Notes: generated by a model not told the origin, from the letters alone. Numbered from the stretch's first letter, positions 1-8,166 are shown. The stretch is 41,855 bases of DNA from an uncultured Chlorobiaceae bacterium (GCA_903994455.1 CAJEXI010000029.1:1-41855), one strand, 5' to 3'. Numbers and translations are program-made.

Positions 1-896
1 CAACATGAAATTCCTGACTCTGGTCGACCCCAACGTCACCTGGGTTCGCGAAGCAGTGGACGCGCTTCGTGAGACGCTGGGGAGCATGTCCAGCACTTGT
101 CCATTTGATCCCGTCCGTTTGTGGTGCTATGACGATGAGAACGCACGAGTTCCGTCAAGTGCGCCAGCGGTCACGCAACGGCAAACTGGCAGGAGAAGAG
201 GAGACGTTTTTGCGCCGCCTTTATGTGCATGTCTTCTATTCCCCCGACAACGACACCAGGAAGCAACTTGCCTTTCGTAAGGACTTGCTTGAGTTAAAGT
301 CTCAAGTGGAAGACGGAGTGGCTGAGTTTACGAAATCCGCGCAAAGAAAAATAGACAGGTACCTGGTCTGCTCAAAAAAGGGGCGTGGTGGACAAGTGAA
401 GGTTGGTTTCAACGACAAAGCCACCACCGAAGCAAAGAAATATTTTGGCTATTTCGCACTTGTCAGCAATCAGAGCATGGATACGTTCACAGCACTTGAA
501 GACTATCGACTGCGTGAAAAAATAGAGGAACTCTTCGCGGTGAATAAGGGGGGGCTTGATGGCGCACGGCCGCGCACATGGTACCCCGACAATCTGCGGG
601 GAAGGCAGTTCGTGCAGTTTGTCTCACTGGGCTATCACTGCTTTCTGACAAAGAAAATCAAGGAAATGCGGGAAGGGCTTGGAAAGAACAAAAGCGAAAA
701 GACCGCAGCACTTGTCAAGCTCGAAAATAATCTGGACAAGTGGCTTGAGCAACGCTCACTTGCCCAGATTCTGGACTGGTTTGACTGCATTGAGACGACC
801 CACGTGCAAACAGCCATGAGCAACTACCGTTGGTCTACTGAATCGGTAGCCAGAGACAGGTTGTTCCTGGAATATCTGGGAGTGCCCTGCAAATAG
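1..896 (+). pseudogene. IS1634-type transposase, 3' part, frameshifted
   Basis: This is the C-terminal part of a DDE transposase; the 5' end lies outside the window. Seen: a reading frame from base 5 (KFLTLVDPNVTWVREA) matches the middle of the protein up to about base 115, then the match continues in another frame (MRTHEFRQVRQRS, GEEETFLRRLYVHVFYS) to the stop at 896. The C-terminal block LRGRQFVQFVSLGYHCFL is typical of the long transposases of the IS1634/IS4 superfamily. The frame change near 110-125 means the copy is probably inactive. It is followed within 60 bp by a fragment of an unrelated transposase, so this edge is an IS graveyard. The family name is from memory of the motif pattern; the frame change could also be a sequencing error. 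Confidence 0.7.
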
Positions 897-950
897 TGTG
901 CGCTTTATCCTACTTTCAGGTTTATAGGAGCGCTCACGGCACACCCATCC

Positions 951-1265
951 ATCAGTATCAGTATGGATGGACGTGGCAGAGCACTGGACAACATTTTTGT
1001 CGAACGGCTCTGGCGGAGTGTCAAATATGAGGATATTTATTTAAAAGGGTACGCCACCCCAGCAGAATTACATTGTGGATTAAAGGAATATTTCTTATTG
1101 TTTAACATCGAAAGGCCGCATCAGTCACTGTGCTACAGTACGCCTGATAAAGTTTACCGGACAGCCTGTGGAGGGGGGGCAGGGATAGTTGACAAGTATA
1201 AAAAGTTGAATAAACTGACAGAAGAGTTAAAGGTAAAAGAGGGGCAGCGCCTTTCCGCTGCATGA
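951..1265 (+). pseudogene. IS3-family transposase OrfB, C-terminal fragment
   Basis: The frame reads ISISMDGRGRALDNIFVERL, then WRSVKYEDIYLKGY and FNIERPHQSLCYSTPDKVY. This is the end of the rve integrase core of IS3/IS150-type OrfB, containing its last catalytic acidic residue in the VERLWRSVKYE block. About two thirds of the normal protein is missing upstream, where the sequence joins the end of the IS1634-type remnant at roughly 900-945. The ATG at 963 is an internal methionine, not a true start. Downstream, about 1300-1330 (CGGCTGGGGTCCACTT) looks like the right terminal region of such an element. No intact partner OrfA is present, so it is a dead fragment. Confidence 0.75.
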
Positions 1266-1476
1266 ACAGGCCAAGTTACCAACTTAAACTCAGCCACTTT
1301 TTGTCTACCGGCTGGGGTCCACTTTACATACCGGTAGTCATGTGTTCCAAATAGTGCGATAACTTTGAGTCCATTCTTATTTTCTATTTTTGTTGCAGAT
1401 TTTTTCTTGTTGTGCGATAAAATGAAATGTATGCTCAGTTCTCATTAAACAGTAGCAGATCATAAGGGGGCTGAGT

Positions 1477-2400
1477 GTGATTGATAAAGAAAAAGCACAA
1501 ACGTTATTTGATGAAGCTCTTAAGATATCTTTCGAAACACGCCATCCAAACGTTCCACACCGCGCAATTGCACTTGCAGAAGCCGCTTTGTCCGAAGACC
1601 CGGGCTTCATAAAAGCCGCATCACTCTTGGCTAATGATTTGAGGCGTGCTAACAATTTCGAGAAGTCAATCGACATGTATAAATATGCACTGAGTTGCGC
1701 TGAGGCTCAGGAACCTGATAATTATAAACTTTTACGAAATATACTGCGAGACCTTGGCCGAGTATTGGTATTGGCAAAAAAATATGAGGACGCAGTCAAA
1801 TATTTAGAGAGGTCTCTGGACATTGAATACTCGTCTGCGTCCGAATATCTCGCAGATGCATATAATAAACTTGGCAAGTATGAAGAGGTGATTAAACTCT
1901 ATGCTAACATTGAGCCAAGCTCCAACGAAGGAAGAATGGTTGACAAACCAGCTTTGTATATGGGACGAGCCTATAAACAGTTAGGAATGAAAGAGAAGGC
2001 TGAAATTGTTTTTGAAGCAGGTCTTCGTTTTAACCCGGCAAACGATGACATTATAGCGGAATTAAACAACCTGAAAGGAGGACAAAAAATGAGCGAAAAG
2101 AGTGAATGGAAGGCAGCAATGGGACCCCATGAATTTAAAGCATGTGTAGATAATGATATTGACTTTAAATATGGAGGAGCAGATGTTAGAGCAAAATCAG
2201 AAACAAATGCTCTCGGTTGTGTTAAATGTATTCAGGCCAATCCCTTAGAAGCCTGTAATAACTGTGGCAACCAAACCTACAGCTTTGGAGTTGGTCAGGA
2301 TGGAAAAATTGGTCTGTTTTGTATCAAATGCAAACAGGGTTTTACTTCGTGGAAATGTATTTGTGGCGCGGTCAATCCAATAAGTAGTAATACTTTTTAG
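1477..2400 (+). CDS. TPR repeat protein with C-terminal zinc ribbon
   Basis: A 307-residue protein. Residues 1-200 form TPR-like helical repeats (for example AIALAEAALSEDPGF, YEDAVKYLERSLDIE, KEKAEIVFEAGLRFNP). Residues about 248-300 hold four metal-binding pairs (CVKC, CNNC, CIKC, CIC), as in a double zinc ribbon. The start is a GTG with AAGGGGG upstream. TPR units usually mediate protein contacts; the true partner is unknown. An in-frame ATG at 2089 with a perfect AGGAGG seven bases before it sits exactly between the TPR part and the zinc part, so a shorter protein could also be made. The ORF stops at a five-T run, and the following sequence in another frame encodes a CFI-box domain that normally follows such zinc ribbons. 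The gene is therefore probably frameshifted. Confidence 0.65.
   Translation: MIDKEKAQTLFDEALKISFETRHPNVPHRAIALAEAALSEDPGFIKAASLLANDLRRANNFEKSIDMYKYALSCAEAQEPDNYKLLRNILRDLGRVLVLAKKYEDAVKYLERSLDIEYSSASEYLADAYNKLGKYEEVIKLYANIEPSSNEGRMVDKPALYMGRAYKQLGMKEKAEIVFEAGLRFNPANDDIIAELNNLKGGQKMSEKSEWKAAMGPHEFKACVDNDIDFKYGGADVRAKSETNALGCVKCIQANPLEACNNCGNQTYSFGVGQDGKIGLFCIKCKQGFTSWKCICGAVNPISSNTF
2076..2091 (+). promoter_or_regulatory. Internal perfect ribosome binding site with in-frame ATG
   Basis: AGGAGG at 2076-2081 lies seven bases before an ATG at 2089 that is in frame with the surrounding TPR/zinc-ribbon ORF. It is a better start signal than that of the annotated GTG at 1477. The resulting protein would begin MSEKSEWKAAMGPHEFK and contain only the zinc-ribbon part. 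It either marks an internal start or is a scar of a fusion of two neighbouring genes. A second case occurs at 7179. Confidence 0.6.
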
Positions 2401-2699
2401 CAAAAAGCAAAAGTGGTGGTTGTTTCATTGCAACGGCTGCTTTTGAGGATGAAATGGCACCTGAAGTAATTTATCTGCGACAATATCGTGATTGTATTTT
2501 GACCAAGTCAAATGGAGGTCGCTATTTCGTTCAAGCGTACTACATATTATCGCCGTTGATAGCAAAAGTTATCTCTAATTCTTTTTTCCTAAAGCGAGTT
2601 ACTCGCACCATCGTTCTTCTGCCAATAATAAAAATGATTGACCATATTTATCCAGACTTAAAAATTAATATGAGTAGTTTTTGTTTTTTTCGCTCATAG
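2391..2699 (+). pseudogene. CFI-box-CTERM domain, detached by frameshift from the upstream ORF
   Basis: Open frame without a start of its own, reading YFLAKSKSGGCFIATAAFED and then EVIYLRQYRDCIL, GRYFVQAYYILSP. This is the CFI-box C-terminal domain (CFIATAxxG, LRxFRDxxL, GRxFVxxYYxxSP), a short tail domain of unknown function often found after zinc-ribbon domains. Adding one T to the TTTTT run at 2393-2399 would join it in frame to the zinc-ribbon protein ending at 2400. I conclude that 1477-2699 is one broken gene. The only in-frame ATG (2454) lies inside the domain. Alternatives are a sequencing error or slippage at the T-run. Confidence 0.65.
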
Positions 2700-2825
2700 C
2701 CTTATTAATTAATGTGACTGTTTTAACTATTAGTTTTAAGTATTATAGAATTTATCATCAATTAATCAACCGGACGGTAGTGAAATTGTTGATTATTACA
2801 CCATCAACCGATAGGAGGTACCTAA

Positions 2826-3410
2826 ATGAGTAATGACAAGTTTAATACATCTACGCCTGAAATAGGTACTTACTTTAAAGAAGGCGGAAAATTATATCTT
2901 TCAGCGCTTCCTGTATTTCTCATTGCGTCAATACTGTATTGGCTTGCTCTTGTTTTTTCGTTTTCAATATTTGGTGGTCCATTAATGGCCGGTTATATGT
3001 TTTTATTTGTTAAAAAATTTCGTAATGAGAGCGTTTCTGTTATGGATATTTTTAAAGGATTTACAAGATTTATTCCACTTGTTATTGCTTTTTATCTTAC
3101 GAAAATATTAATAGCTATCGGACTTTTTCTTCTTATTATACCAGGATTAATATTTATTGCAAGATATTTTTTTGTTGAATTATTAATACTTGATAAAAAT
3201 ATAGGTGTAAGTGAAGCGATGGCCCTTAATAAGCAAATGGTCTCAAAGCGAGGTTTATGGAATTATGTGATATTAAACACCATATTAGTTGTTATTCTTA
3301 ACCTGGCTGGCATTTTTTCATTTGGATTAGGATATATAATATTAACGCCATACGTATTTGCTGTCTATGCTGTTGCATATGAGGATGCATTTAATTCAAA
3401 AGGGGACTGA
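2826..3410 (+). CDS. Small polytopic membrane protein
   Basis: A 194-residue protein with a strong ribosome binding site (TAGGAGGTACCTAA before the ATG). Four to five hydrophobic segments are visible at about residues 25-50, 50-65, 83-113, 143-165 and 168-185, with a cytoplasmic-looking charged stretch VSEAMALNKQMVSKRGLWNY between the last ones. The layout resembles the YciC/DUF975 type of integral membrane protein, but no function can be assigned. A tiny ORF begins directly after its stop (TGAATG) and would be translationally coupled, but an IS has split it. AT-rich composition fits the surrounding accessory region. Confidence 0.6.
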   Translation: MSNDKFNTSTPEIGTYFKEGGKLYLSALPVFLIASILYWLALVFSFSIFGGPLMAGYMFLFVKKFRNESVSVMDIFKGFTRFIPLVIAFYLTKILIAIGLFLLIIPGLIFIARYFFVELLILDKNIGVSEAMALNKQMVSKRGLWNYVILNTILVVILNLAGIFSFGLGYIILTPYVFAVYAVAYEDAFNSKGD

Positions 3411-3434
3411 ATGGTCTGTCGATCACTTACCCAA

Positions 3435-3461
3435 TATATTATCCAGCAATTCGAGATTTGA
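3435..3461 (+). repeat. Left IS end: 9-bp target duplication plus 18-bp terminal repeat
   Basis: TATATTATC (3435-3443) is followed directly by the terminal repeat CAGCAATTCGAGATTTGA (3444-3461). Beyond 18 bp the two ends stop matching clearly. Confidence 0.9.
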
Positions 3462-5078
3462 AAATGTGAAAAAAAATATTATCAATTAAGATCAGCTATC
3501 AAATTTATGGCATGTAGATTTCCATTACCACAATAAAGTGATTGTTCGGAAAGATTAAAATCGGAAAATAGAAATGAAATATAATTTATGTTTTTATTAT
3601 AATCTAATGCGTCATTTGTCTCTTTAACTTGATTTTGTATATAAAATCATGGGCTTTTGTTTTTGGATATCATAGACAATAGCATCGTATATTTCATTCA
3701 TGCTTTCAAATATATAATCGATAAAATGACAGCGGACTCTATGCCAGAAATTGGTTCGCGACTTACACTTTTTCATGGCCGCATTAAATAAATTGCAGCT
3801 TATCTGTAAGCTTTGATCTACTAAAAACGCCAGCATCATGAGCATAGCAAATATAGAACATAAGTTATCATAACCGTGTCCAAAATTGTGTTCAAAGTGG
3901 TAACCTTGATTTTTTAACGTATTAAATGTTTCATTTTCTATTTTCCAACGAGCTCTTCCTCCTCGCATTAACGCATACACATTCTTTTGTGTGATATTAA
4001 AATCGGTTACCCATGTAAAATGTTGCTTTTTATTTGTTTTATTATTTATTTCCCAATATTCTAAAAAATTTATTCGTACATCTTGATTCGTTTCATTGAG
4101 CGGCAAATCGTTGCAAAAAGAGAATTCATGCGTAATATCCCCTTGCTTCATTGAAAATTCTGAGACCTGACCATTTGATTTCATATCAGCCACTTGAGCA
4201 AATAAGAATTTATGATCATTCGGTTTTGCACCCAAAATATACCGACAGTTATGTTCTGTTAAGTCCTTAATATGAGGCGCATTAGATGAGAGTCCATCTT
4301 CTATTACAATAACTTTCAACTTGGGATGGTCTTTTCTGAAATTACTTATAAATCGCTGAGCGGCGTTTCGTTCACAATCATTTTTGGCTTGTCCATCTTG
4401 TTTCACAATCATTTCTGGAACTAAGGGTATCACCTCACGCTTGTCGGGATGAACAATGGCGGCACCCAGAAATTGATGATAGTAGAGTGTTGTTCCATCT
4501 TTATATTTTCGCTCCATGCAATGATCACATTTTATTTGATTTGATGAAAAGAATTCCGTTCCATCCATAGAAACTAAATAGTAATCATTAAAGAATTTAA
4601 ACTCTTGTAAAAGATTGGAACGCTGTAAACGATTAAAAATCAGATTAAATGCCGGCCTTAATACTTCTGTAGGAATTGGATCAAGTATTGTTCTCAAATG
4701 AGTGTCGGTCGGTATTCTCTTTATTCCGTACACAGTTTTAAGATTCGGACCATATTGCTCAATGTTGTGTTCGAAGGATAATAATGATTTCTCTTTTAAT
4801 GAGAACATGGCAAAGCCAGACATTAAAGCGTCTGCAAGCGAAATGCTACGATTACTACTGCGTTGATCTATAACCGTTGAAAAGAAGTCTCGCATCGCAG
4901 CAAATAAACTATTTGCGTTCAATTCGTTTTTGATATTCATTATAAAAAATTTATATATTTTGGGGAGAAATTTGCTACAAATATATAAAAAAATTCAGTT
5001 TGATACTCAAAATGTTACGAAAGTAAAATTTTAAAACCCAATGTTTTCAGGGGTTGCAGGTCAAATCTCGAATTGCTG
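3444..5078. mobile_element. Complete IS element, 1,635 bp, IS4-like
   Basis: Bounded by perfect 18-bp inverted repeats, CAGCAATTCGAGATTTGA at 3444-3461 and its complement at 5061-5078. It is flanked by a perfect 9-bp direct repeat TATATTATC (3435-3443 and 5079-5087) and carries one transposase gene on the minus strand. Intact ends, intact transposase and an unmutated target duplication indicate a recent insertion. It has split a 43-codon ORF. Confidence 0.9.
3624..4940 (-). CDS. IS4-superfamily DDE transposase
   Basis: A 438-residue transposase filling the IS. Catalytic acidic residues are visible in order: D in YYLVSMDGTEFF (about residue 126), D in VIVIEDGLSS (about 221), and E in GGRARWKIENETFNTLKNQG (about 345). 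That last block is the R-x-R-W-x-I-E-x-x-F-x-x-L-K form of the YREK signature of IS4-like enzymes. A cysteine/histidine cluster (CDHCMERKY) lies after the first Asp. Length and reading frame are intact, so the element may be active. I cannot name the IS subgroup with certainty. Confidence 0.85.
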   Translation of the reverse strand: MNIKNELNANSLFAAMRDFFSTVIDQRSSNRSISLADALMSGFAMFSLKEKSLLSFEHNIEQYGPNLKTVYGIKRIPTDTHLRTILDPIPTEVLRPAFNLIFNRLQRSNLLQEFKFFNDYYLVSMDGTEFFSSNQIKCDHCMERKYKDGTTLYYHQFLGAAIVHPDKREVIPLVPEMIVKQDGQAKNDCERNAAQRFISNFRKDHPKLKVIVIEDGLSSNAPHIKDLTEHNCRYILGAKPNDHKFLFAQVADMKSNGQVSEFSMKQGDITHEFSFCNDLPLNETNQDVRINFLEYWEINNKTNKKQHFTWVTDFNITQKNVYALMRGGRARWKIENETFNTLKNQGYHFEHNFGHGYDNLCSIFAMLMMLAFLVDQSLQISCNLFNAAMKKCKSRTNFWHRVRCHFIDYIFESMNEIYDAIVYDIQKQKPMILYTKSS

Positions 5079-5087
5079 TATATTATC
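5061..5087 (-). repeat. Right IS end: 18-bp terminal repeat plus 9-bp target duplication
   Basis: TCAAATCTCGAATTGCTG (5061-5078) is the exact inverse complement of the left terminal repeat and is followed by the second copy of the target sequence TATATTATC (5079-5087). Confidence 0.9.
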
Positions 5088-5102
5088 GTAGATATATCAG
5101 CC

Positions 5103-5369
5103 GCAATTAATTCTCAAGTAGAAAAGATGTTAGGAGTGGCCATTGCCAGGGAAAGCTGGGGTGTTAAACAAGTAATAGAGTCTTGATCAATAAGTTTTAA
5201 AACAATTAATTATGGCACAAGAAAAAATCAAGTGTGGCAAGTGTGGTACCGAAAATTGGGTTGATCCTTTTAAAACTACCTCTTGCAAGAAGTGTGGGGC
5301 ACCGATTAAAGGAACAAAAGCAAAGGTAAAAAAGCAAAATAAATCTGTCTAACATTTCGGCTTTTGTAG
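5103..5369 (+). repeat. Duplicated module, copy 1
   Basis: This 267-bp segment is nearly identical to 6432-6674. It contains the end of the split 43-codon ORF, a 26-bp spacer and a 46-codon zinc-ribbon gene with the shared 3' flank AACATTTCGGCTTTTGTAG. The main difference is an 18-bp (six-codon) segment missing from copy 2, plus scattered substitutions. Confidence 0.85.
5212..5352 (+). CDS. Zinc-ribbon mini-protein (46 aa), copy 1
   Basis: The protein is MAQEKIKCGKCGTENWVDPF then KTTSCKKCGAPIKGTKAK and a lysine-rich tail VKKQNKSV. Two CxxC pairs (CGKC and CKKC), 14 residues between pairs, form a classic minimal zinc ribbon followed by a basic tail, as in small nucleic-acid- or protein-binding ribbons. 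No Shine-Dalgarno is visible before the ATG, but a second, slightly shorter copy at 6535 keeps the reading frame despite an indel. That supports real coding. Function unknown. Confidence 0.65.
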   Translation: MAQEKIKCGKCGTENWVDPFKTTSCKKCGAPIKGTKAKVKKQNKSV

Positions 5370-5425
5370 AAAATTATAGGACGAAGTAAACTAAATTACT
5401 TAATTCTATAATAGGTTATTAATGC

Positions 5426-5566
5426 ATATCATCAATACCTCGCAAAATGAGAAGATGCTGATATAGCCAATATGATTTGGTTGCAATTTGCAAATATTAA
5501 TATGCCTTTTATTACAATGAGCTATCCCGATACTATCTGCCGTTTAAGGTCAGATATCGGTTAATT
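5426..5566 (+). pseudogene. Degenerate 3' copy of the 152-aa gene at 5624
   Basis: The bases from CATATCATCAATACC to GTTAATT align with the last ~140 bp of the gene ending at 6064 (CATATCATCAATACCTTGCA at 5931 onwards; TATCCCGATACT in both). Many substitutions and stop codons show it is a dead remnant. It shows that the whole unit, not only the zinc-ribbon module, was once duplicated in tandem. Confidence 0.6.
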
Positions 5567-5623
5567 ATTACCAAATTACCATATAATATATTTGAACTCC
5601 ATAAATTGTATAAAAGGAGCATT

Positions 5624-6064
5624 ATGAACAGAAAAATAGCCAATATCATACGACTTGTTAATGAAAAATTCGAGTATGATATACAATGTTATGAAGAATA
5701 TCATTACGAGATGAAATTTGGGGAAGGAAAAGTTTTTATTGATTTTGAAATAACAAGTGATGTTATACGTTATGAAATAAGTTTTTTATTTGGGATAATT
5801 AATCATGAAAAGCAAATCGATGTTGATTGTGTTCTTGAAATGCTGAAAGAGAATACAAATACTTTTCAAAAGACATCTGCGTATTTAAGTGCAGTAGATA
5901 AAGAGGGGTCAATATATTTGCTATTAAATTCATATCATCAATACCTTGCAAAATGGGATGATATTGATATAGCTGAAATGTTAGGGTTGCAGCTATTAGA
6001 TATTAAGCTAGCTTTCATTAATTGGGATTATCCCGATACTGTTTACTGTTTTAAGCCTGAGTAG
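5624..6064 (+). CDS. Small acidic protein, possibly chaperone- or immunity-like
   Basis: A 146-residue product when started at the ATG at 5624, which has AAAGGAG four bases upstream. An upstream in-frame TTG at 5606 is less likely. The protein is acidic and aromatic-rich, with alternating strand and helix segments (FGEGKVFIDFEI, YLSAVDKEGSIYLLLNSY, IAEMLGLQLLDIKLAFINW). The overall look recalls small CesT/YbjN-type alpha-beta proteins or immunity proteins, but I do not recognise the family. A dead copy of its 3' end lies just upstream and a terminator just downstream. Confidence 0.55.
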   Translation: MNRKIANIIRLVNEKFEYDIQCYEEYHYEMKFGEGKVFIDFEITSDVIRYEISFLFGIINHEKQIDVDCVLEMLKENTNTFQKTSAYLSAVDKEGSIYLLLNSYHQYLAKWDDIDIAEMLGLQLLDIKLAFINWDYPDTVYCFKPE

Positions 6065-6101
6065 GGTTAATAATATTGGAATTATTAATCATTTATAGAT
6101 G

Positions 6102-6151
6102 AAAATTCACACACCTGAAGAGTTTTGTAAGGGTGTGGTTGAATTTTTTTT
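6102..6151 (+). terminator. Rho-independent terminator
   Basis: The arms AAAATTCA..CACACC and GGTGTG..TGAATTTT form a long stem with a small bulge around a loop of about 15 bases, and run into a T-tract (TTTTTTTT). It closes the gene ending at 6064. Confidence 0.7.
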
Positions 6152-6241
6152 AGGAGGGTAAGGGATTACCAATTTCAGAGAAGGTATTGCTATGGAGCCA
6201 CGTTCTTGCACTTGCGTTTAAATGGAATAGCTGGATTTTGA

Positions 6242-6439
6242 ATGGGTTTTAGTAAACATAAACGTATCAGTAAAGATAATATAGTATATCTTGATGAAGA
6301 ACTTTCTCTTTGGGATGAGGTTTCAATAATGTATCAACAGGATGTTGAAGGAATGAATAAAGAAAGGCAATTCAGGGTTATAACTGCAATGAAGAAGTAT
6401 ATGAAGACGGCTTTGAGCAACTATACCAACAGCAATTAA
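6242..6439 (+). CDS. 65-aa hypothetical protein
   Basis: A short, charged protein (MGFSKHKRISKDNIVYLDEE at the start, MKKYMKTALSNY near the end) with no recognisable domain. Its last codons overlap the start of duplicated module copy 2, and its frame there differs from that of the duplicated C-terminal ORF. The end may therefore have been created by the duplication. No clear ribosome binding site is seen. Moderate to low confidence that it is expressed. Confidence 0.35.
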   Translation: MGFSKHKRISKDNIVYLDEELSLWDEVSIMYQQDVEGMNKERQFRVITAMKKYMKTALSNYTNSN

Positions 6440-6674
6440 TTCTCAAGTAGAAAAGATGTTAGGAGTGGCCGTTGCCAGAGAAAGCTGGGGTGGTGAAGAA
6501 GTAATAGAGTCTTGATCAATCAGTTAAAAAAATTATGGCACAAGAAAAAATCAAGTGTGGCAAGTGTGGTACCGAAAATACTACTTCTTGCAAGAATTGT
6601 TGGGCACCGATTAAAGGAACAAAAGCAAAAGTAAAAAAGCAAAATAAATCTGTTTAACATTTCGGCTTTTGTAG
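6432..6674 (+). repeat. Duplicated module, copy 2
   Basis: Matches 5103-5369. In this copy the small ORF tail (AINSQVEKMLGVAVARESWG, ending at 6515) has no start codon in frame because a TGA lies 15 bp before the match begins. The zinc-ribbon gene has lost six codons. Confidence 0.85.
6535..6657 (+). CDS. Zinc-ribbon mini-protein (40 aa), copy 2
   Basis: The protein is MAQEKIKCGKCGTEN, TTSCKNCWAPIKGTKAK, then VKKQNKSV. Compared with the 46-aa copy it lacks the six residues WVDPFK between the two CxxC pairs and has CKNCW instead of CKKCG. The metal-binding cysteines are kept, but the spacing between pairs falls from 14 to 8, so the fold may be compromised. It lies about 105 bp upstream of the 467-aa TPR protein. 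Confidence 0.55.
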   Translation: MAQEKIKCGKCGTENTTSCKNCWAPIKGTKAKVKKQNKSV

Positions 6675-6762
6675 TAAGGTGTCGAAGTAAAACGAACAAA
6701 TTTACTTCAACACACGATATGAAGTGTAAGCAAGCATCACTCAGTAAACTAACTATCTATAT

Positions 6763-8166
6763 ATGTTCAATTCCTTTAAAGATAAAGCAAAGGCCATTGC
6801 TGATCTTTCAGTGCAAAAAGCAGGTGCAGCGGCAAGTTCCAGCAGCTCTAAACTTCAGGAACTATTTGATCAAAACTACCCCAAAATAGAACCAATCATC
6901 GTCAATGGACTATTAAAAATAGGAGAGGAGAAATTAAAAGATGAAAAGTTGTTGAATACAATTTTTGATAAAGGATATGAAATACTCCCATTCCCTGTAA
7001 GGCTTGTTATTTCCAGAGCTCGCTTTCTTGAGTTTACAATGACTCATAGAGATTCATTACTACAAAAAGTAATGACATTAAAAGATCAGCGAAATGAAAA
7101 ACTATCTGAGAAAGAAATATCGGGTCAAAATGCTTTTATTGAGCAAAAAGAGAATGATATGATGCAGAGCAAGATAGAAGGAGGGTCAATCATGTCCAAA
7201 GACAAGTTAGTTGAATTCATGACAACGGTGGTGTTTCACTCAGAGTTCATCAAGAGAGATCCAGACAATATCGCCAAGTGTTGGCATCCAGACCTTGTGC
7301 GGTGTATGGACATTGCTAAGGAGAAGGGGAAGCTGTATGAGTTAAAGGATGCATTGGAACACAAGTTGGCTGCTATCAATCTGTCAGAGGCAGGTAAACA
7401 TGCAGAGGCGATAGACGAGTATCGGAAGGCCGCCGATGTATTCCCTTTTGACTCGCACTTCAAGTTCTTGATGGCCTTGGGGTATATGGAGAACAACGAG
7501 GTTGGGAATGCGGCGCACCTATTGGAAGGTGTATTGTCTGAGAACCCAACAAACATGGAAGCAAGCATGCATTTGTCCAAATGTTGCTATTTGCTCGACG
7601 ATGTGGATAGAGCTATCGTTCTGTTAGACGAATGTATGACAATTGAATCTGATCCTGAGATGTTCATGGAGATGGGCGGCTATTGTTTCTCAAAAGGCGA
7701 AATTGTAGCCAAAGAAATATGCCGTAAATTGGGACGATACGATCAGGTGAGAGTTGCTGAGGTCGCAGCCCCTTATCTTGAAAGAGCAATCAAAAGTTTT
7801 CAACAGTGCCCAAACGCTCAGGAGAGATTTTCACCACAGTACTTCAATGAGCTATATCGCATGTATGATCAATTAATGCCGGGAAGGCTTCAAGGTATGA
7901 GCATTCCGTTAAGCCTTAATAGACTTTATAGGGTTAGTAGTCATGTTGACGATATGCCAGAACCCATGATGGACGCAGAATTTGTTCCGAAGAAGAATGT
8001 GCATTCAGCATTAATCGCATCCTGCGTTTGTGGCAGGAGCCGAGGTGATTACACAGCAACAGTTTTCCTCTATGATGGTGATGACCCAACCCAGTCAGTT
8101 CAACCTGTCTATATGATGACAATCGTAATGTATCCAGGCGAAAGCCCAACCGTGAGCCTTATGTGA
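6763..8166 (+). CDS. Two-part TPR protein
   Basis: A 467-residue protein. Residues 1-143 are lysine-rich and helical (MFNSFKDKAKAIADLS, RARFLEFTMTHRDSLLQKVM) with no family I know. Residues 144-467 contain TPR-like repeats (EAGKHAEAIDEYRKAADVFP, GNAAHLLEGVLSENPTNMEA, VDRAIVLLDECMTIE) and a C-terminal beta-rich part. An in-frame ATG at 7192 with AGGAGG seven bases before it lies exactly between the two parts, and the sequence after it looks less AT-rich than before it. I infer a fused pair of genes or a true internal start giving a 324-aa TPR protein. The first ATG has no visible Shine-Dalgarno. Confidence 0.6.
   Translation: MFNSFKDKAKAIADLSVQKAGAAASSSSSKLQELFDQNYPKIEPIIVNGLLKIGEEKLKDEKLLNTIFDKGYEILPFPVRLVISRARFLEFTMTHRDSLLQKVMTLKDQRNEKLSEKEISGQNAFIEQKENDMMQSKIEGGSIMSKDKLVEFMTTVVFHSEFIKRDPDNIAKCWHPDLVRCMDIAKEKGKLYELKDALEHKLAAINLSEAGKHAEAIDEYRKAADVFPFDSHFKFLMALGYMENNEVGNAAHLLEGVLSENPTNMEASMHLSKCCYLLDDVDRAIVLLDECMTIESDPEMFMEMGGYCFSKGEIVAKEICRKLGRYDQVRVAEVAAPYLERAIKSFQQCPNAQERFSPQYFNELYRMYDQLMPGRLQGMSIPLSLNRLYRVSSHVDDMPEPMMDAEFVPKKNVHSALIASCVCGRSRGDYTATVFLYDGDDPTQSVQPVYMMTIVMYPGESPTVSLM
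7179..7194 (+). promoter_or_regulatory. Internal perfect ribosome binding site with in-frame ATG
   Basis: AGGAGG at 7179-7184, a seven-base spacer, then an ATG at 7192 in frame with the 467-aa ORF (product beginning MSKDKLVEFMTTVVFHSE). The geometry is the same as at 2076-2091 in the other TPR gene. Confidence 0.6.

Larger units (their letters stand above)
3411..5186 (+). pseudogene. 43-codon ORF split by an insertion sequence
   Basis: Removing the IS plus one target-site copy joins 3411-3443 to 5088-5186 and restores an open frame of exactly 43 codons: MVCRSLTQYII, then VDISAAINSQVEKML, GVAIARESWGVKQVIES and a stop. The ATG directly follows the stop of the upstream membrane protein and has GGGGA before it. 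The insertion falls after codon 11. The last 27 codons recur, with substitutions, at 6432-6515, again just before a zinc-ribbon mini-gene. That conservation supports the ORF being real. Function is not recognised. Confidence 0.55.
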
